Below, in pieces: positions 61,938 through 64,000 of a DNA stretch of 64,000 nt. The number at the start of each line of letters is the position of its first letter. The first letter of the stretch is position 1. Where the stretch lies: assembly GCF_014639235.1 (NCBI RefSeq), contig NZ_BMFU01000010.1, positions 92,441 through 156,440 on the forward strand, read 5' to 3'. This stretch comes from Paenibacillus silvae (GTDB taxonomy: Bacteria; Bacillota; Bacilli; Paenibacillales; Paenibacillaceae). The position numbers were made by a program, and so were the translations under genes. The notes under the pieces were generated by a model. It searched no databases. It was not told the origin of the DNA and worked only from the letters and a program-made list of their open reading frames with translations.

Positions 61938-62507
61938 TTAATATCCCACGAACCAAGGACTTACAATAGACTCATGAACTCTTGCGGGAATTGGTATGAT
62001 ATTGTCAAAAGCATTAGTGCCACCAAGGTTACGAGGTCTTACATGATGAGTATGTGTCACATTTCCAGACCAATTCTATCCATTGTTCGGATATAATTCA
62101 CTGTATTTCTTTATATATTCATATCTATCATTAGAATCCCACTTCACAGATGTAGTTCTTGCCCAGTCCGGTCTGGCAGGTTCTGCCATGACCTTGTTGG
62201 AGTATGGATCATAATGATAAGGATAAACGGTTGCATGCTTATTCGTCAGAATTTGTCTTGTTTGAGAACTGTCTGTGCCCATGCTAACTCCTAGAGCATT
62301 TTTAATATTTATCTTAACCTCACCAAAATAATAGCCTGTACCACTTATTTTTTTGTTACAATTAACGGTTTTTCCTTCTTTTACGTTCAATACCCCTTGG
62401 ATGATAGTAGAGCACCCTCCAACACTAGTACCTGTGGTTCCACGCTGGATACCTTTAAAGAGTGTGTAGTTAACGTCAATTCGATAATGAAAAAAATTAT
62501 GCTTATA
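61938..62507 (-). pseudogene. Truncated HNH nuclease-toxin C-terminal region with internal TAG
   Basis: One minus-strand frame is open from 62507 to a TAA at 61938-61940 except for a TAG at 62076-62078. Before the TAG: TTSVKWDSNDRYEYIKKYSE. After it: NWSGNVTHTHHVRPRNLGG followed by TNAFDNIIPIPARVHESIV, an HNH/His-Me-type nuclease end as found at the C-termini of WapA/Rhs-type toxins. TGG (Trp) to TAG is the simplest explanation for the stop. No N-terminal delivery domain is present upstream (in-frame TAA at 62508-62510). It lies directly before the SUKH gene. Confidence 0.75.
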
Positions 62508-62600
62508 TTAACTGTCATGTGTAGCTTTGCACTTATCTCCTTTACAGGTACAAGCACAACAACGACTTACACCACATATAACCACGGCTCCGGATATTAA
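62487..62600 (+). CDS. Possible small secreted peptide, 37 aa
   Basis: MKKIMLILTVMCSFALISF looks like a signal peptide, followed by a Thr-rich tail TGTSTTTTYTTYNHGSGY. No Shine-Dalgarno is visible and only the last ~20 bases overlap (antisense) the end of the toxin remnant frame. It could be a processed signalling peptide or chance; confidence is low. Confidence 0.3.
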   Translation: MKKIMLILTVMCSFALISFTGTSTTTTYTTYNHGSGY

Positions 62601-62621
62601 TGATTTTTAGAGACGCGAATG

Positions 62622-62690
62622 AAAAACCACCTCCACAAGAGCACATCCGAGAATCGACATCGGGGTTCACTTGCAAGGTGGTTTTATTAT
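62622..62690. terminator. Terminator after the beta-lactamase-family gene
   Basis: AAAACCACCT and AGGTGGTTTT close a large loop containing a second TCCGAGAAT/ATCGGGG-like arm. On the minus strand it begins at the stop codon and ends in TTTTTC; it may also end the small peptide transcript on the plus strand. Confidence 0.7.
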
Positions 62691-63742
62691 TTCATCATGG
62701 ATTCCAGTATGTTCTTGCCTACAGGCTCCAGGAACGTGAGCGGATACAGATCTTTTTTCGTGAAAAACTTGTAAATTGCATCGAGGTACTCATCCACACG
62801 AGCGGCTGATCCAAAACAGTAATTGGATAATAATACAACACCTACGCCCTGCTCCTTGTTTATAGCTAAATAGCTGGTAAAACCAAAAGTGCCGCCGTTA
62901 TGCCACAGAATAGCCTGATCTAACGCCGTATCTTCTTGCCACCCAAGATAGAGGTCTGAATCTCCGATCTTTACAGGCACATGACTTTGTTGCATGGCAG
63001 AGGCTAGAGGATGATCTTCTTTGAGATTGGCTTGTACAAATAAACTCATATCGTAAACAGATGACTTGATTGCTCCCGCTCCATCGTGTACTCCACCCAG
63101 ATCCCAGTGAGGCATGACTTTACCGGTTGACGTATGTCCGTTTACCAGTCGGCTGTTCTGTTCTGTATTCAGTACAGCTGCAGTCTCCATCATGTTTAAT
63201 GGATTTGTAATATATTTTTTCAGCAGAGCGTCATATGTACTGTCTGTCACTTTGCATAGAATGTAGCCCAGTAAGCCCATGCCTGTATTTGAATACTCAA
63301 AGGAACCGATCTGATCTGTGTAGTCCGCATCAGCTAAAAAGGCAAGCAAATCTTGCTCTGTATAGTCTACATACGGATTGTATCTATTTTTTTTCGAGGA
63401 CAGGTTTGGTGCTAATCTGGGTAATCCAGAGGTGTGCGTAGCCAGATGTTTGAGCGTAATTTTCTTTAAATAATCGTTCTTGCCCTGGTGTATGTACTTG
63501 CTGACTGTGTCATCGATGGAAAGTCGTTGTTGATGCTGCAATTCTAGTAGAAGCATACTTGTGAATAATTTGGTCAGAGAGCCGATTTCAAACAACCTGT
63601 GCTCAGGAGCAGCTCCACCTGCTTTAGGAGGATTGCCGAATGAATGATATTCGATATCTCCTTTAGTAACCATGCCAATCTCAAGATGAAGATGTTTTTT
63701 TCCTTTGATGTAATCAGAAACAAAATCTTGTATATCCCTCAT
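62687..63742 (-). CDS. Serine beta-lactamase-family hydrolase (class C / EstB-like)
   Basis: 351 aa, no signal peptide. S-x-x-K in IGSLTKLF, the Tyr motif YSN in FEYSNTGMGLLG, and the third motif HNGGTFG near the end (HxG type). These define the serine active site of AmpC-like esterases/D-aminopeptidases. Cytoplasmic location speaks against a true beta-lactamase and for an esterase or peptidase. The neighbourhood gives no substrate clue. Confidence 0.9.
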   Translation of the reverse strand: MRDIQDFVSDYIKGKKHLHLEIGMVTKGDIEYHSFGNPPKAGGAAPEHRLFEIGSLTKLFTSMLLLELQHQQRLSIDDTVSKYIHQGKNDYLKKITLKHLATHTSGLPRLAPNLSSKKNRYNPYVDYTEQDLLAFLADADYTDQIGSFEYSNTGMGLLGYILCKVTDSTYDALLKKYITNPLNMMETAAVLNTEQNSRLVNGHTSTGKVMPHWDLGGVHDGAGAIKSSVYDMSLFVQANLKEDHPLASAMQQSHVPVKIGDSDLYLGWQEDTALDQAILWHNGGTFGFTSYLAINKEQGVGVVLLSNYCFGSAARVDEYLDAIYKFFTKKDLYPLTFLEPVGKNILESMMK

Positions 63743-63829
63743 GAACTATAGTGCTCCTCTCCGGTGTACATCGATTACTCCATATTAAGTTCACGCTAAC
63801 CAACCTATGATGAAAAATGAAACGCTATG

Positions 63830-63853
63830 TTCGTTATATTCGTTATATTCGTT
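63830..63853. repeat. Short tandem repeat, 9-bp unit TTCGTTATA
   Basis: TTCGTTATA occurs twice and a third partial unit TTCGTT follows, in the gap between the hydrolase gene and the group II intron end. Confidence 0.6.
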
Positions 63854-63900
63854 TCTCCTTCACCATTTCCTGCTCGTTACATAAGGCTTGTCCGCTCTCT

Positions 63901-64000
63901 AGAGTAAAAGGCTGGGCAAAACCCAGCCCCTCCTCATCAAACCGTACGTGAGGTTTTCCCTCATACGGCTTTCCGATGTTCGTCATTCATGAGCATGCAA
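63901..64000 (-). mobile_element. Group II intron 3' end (domains V and VI), cut by window edge
   Basis: On the minus strand, positions 63972-63939 give a 34-nt domain V: stem AAAGCCGTATGAGG - loop GAAA - ACCTCACGTACGGTTT, with the AGC triad. Domain VI follows (63938-63905) as GATGAGGAGGGGCTGGG-ttttg-CCCAGCC, then TTTTACTCT, the probable 3' splice end near 63901. The rest of the intron, including any reverse-transcriptase ORF, lies beyond 64000. Confidence 0.85.

Overview
The window looks like a chromosomal segment of a Paenibacillus-type Firmicute. Shine-Dalgarno sites are strong (AAGGAGG-like), TTG and GTG starts are frequent, CcpA/LacI-type operators are abundant, carbohydrate ABC systems come without their own ATPase, and regulation is by YesM/YesN-type two-component pairs. 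This assignment rests on gene content and style, not on a database search.

Layout. (1) 1-10.6 kb, minus strand: an alpha-glucoside utilisation operon. Its order of transcription is a LacI regulator, GH65 disaccharide phosphorylase, binding lipoprotein, two CUT1 permeases, an (alpha/alpha)6-barrel glycosidase, beta-phosphoglucomutase, and a GH13 alpha-glucosidase cut by the left edge. The phosphorylase makes beta-glucose-1-phosphate and PgmB turns it into glucose-6-phosphate. Near-identical operators lie before the phosphorylase and over the regulator's own ribosome-binding site. (2) 10.7-16.6 kb: an MDR oxidoreductase, an extragenic repeat copy, the qoxABCD quinol oxidase operon and a small membrane protein. 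(3) 17-33.2 kb, minus strand: a polysaccharide/oligosaccharide locus with YesM/YesN two-component genes, a large GH2 enzyme, LplB/LplC permeases, three tandem paralogous binding proteins and a GH1 beta-glucosidase. (4) 33.4-45.7 kb: housekeeping and stress genes. These are OsmC, a polar amino-acid ABC transporter, TetR, UppP, divergent LysR/EamA, a thioredoxin-like protein, an aldo-keto reductase, phosphoglycerate mutase, a DUF420 protein, and a CPA2 antiporter behind a structured leader. (5) 46.1-48.3 kb: a candidate nuclease-fold/winged-helix protein followed by 1.5 kb of non-coding DNA with three different repeat types, including a 41-bp tandem array. (6) 48.3-60.3 kb: a DedA/PssA pair behind a two-component system, pyridoxal kinase, a Bcr-type ABC exporter with its own two-component system, DegV, and a DUF990-type ABC exporter. 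(7) 60.4-64 kb: an M14-like hydrolase, another repeat copy, a SUKH immunity gene next to a broken HNH nuclease-toxin tail, a serine beta-lactamase-family hydrolase, and the 3' end (domains V-VI) of a group II intron running off the right edge.

The least ordinary items are: a four-member family of short elements with terminal inverted repeats, including a copy whose internal deletion ends at a CTCCG direct repeat; the toxin/immunity remnant; the group II intron end; the repeat-packed 46.8-48.1 kb gap; homogenisation between two tandem binding-protein genes; and the tandem-terminator leader of the antiporter. I did not find a convincing wholly new system. The strongest candidates for undescribed biology are the repeat family and the nuclease-fold/wHTH protein with its repeat-rich neighbourhood.
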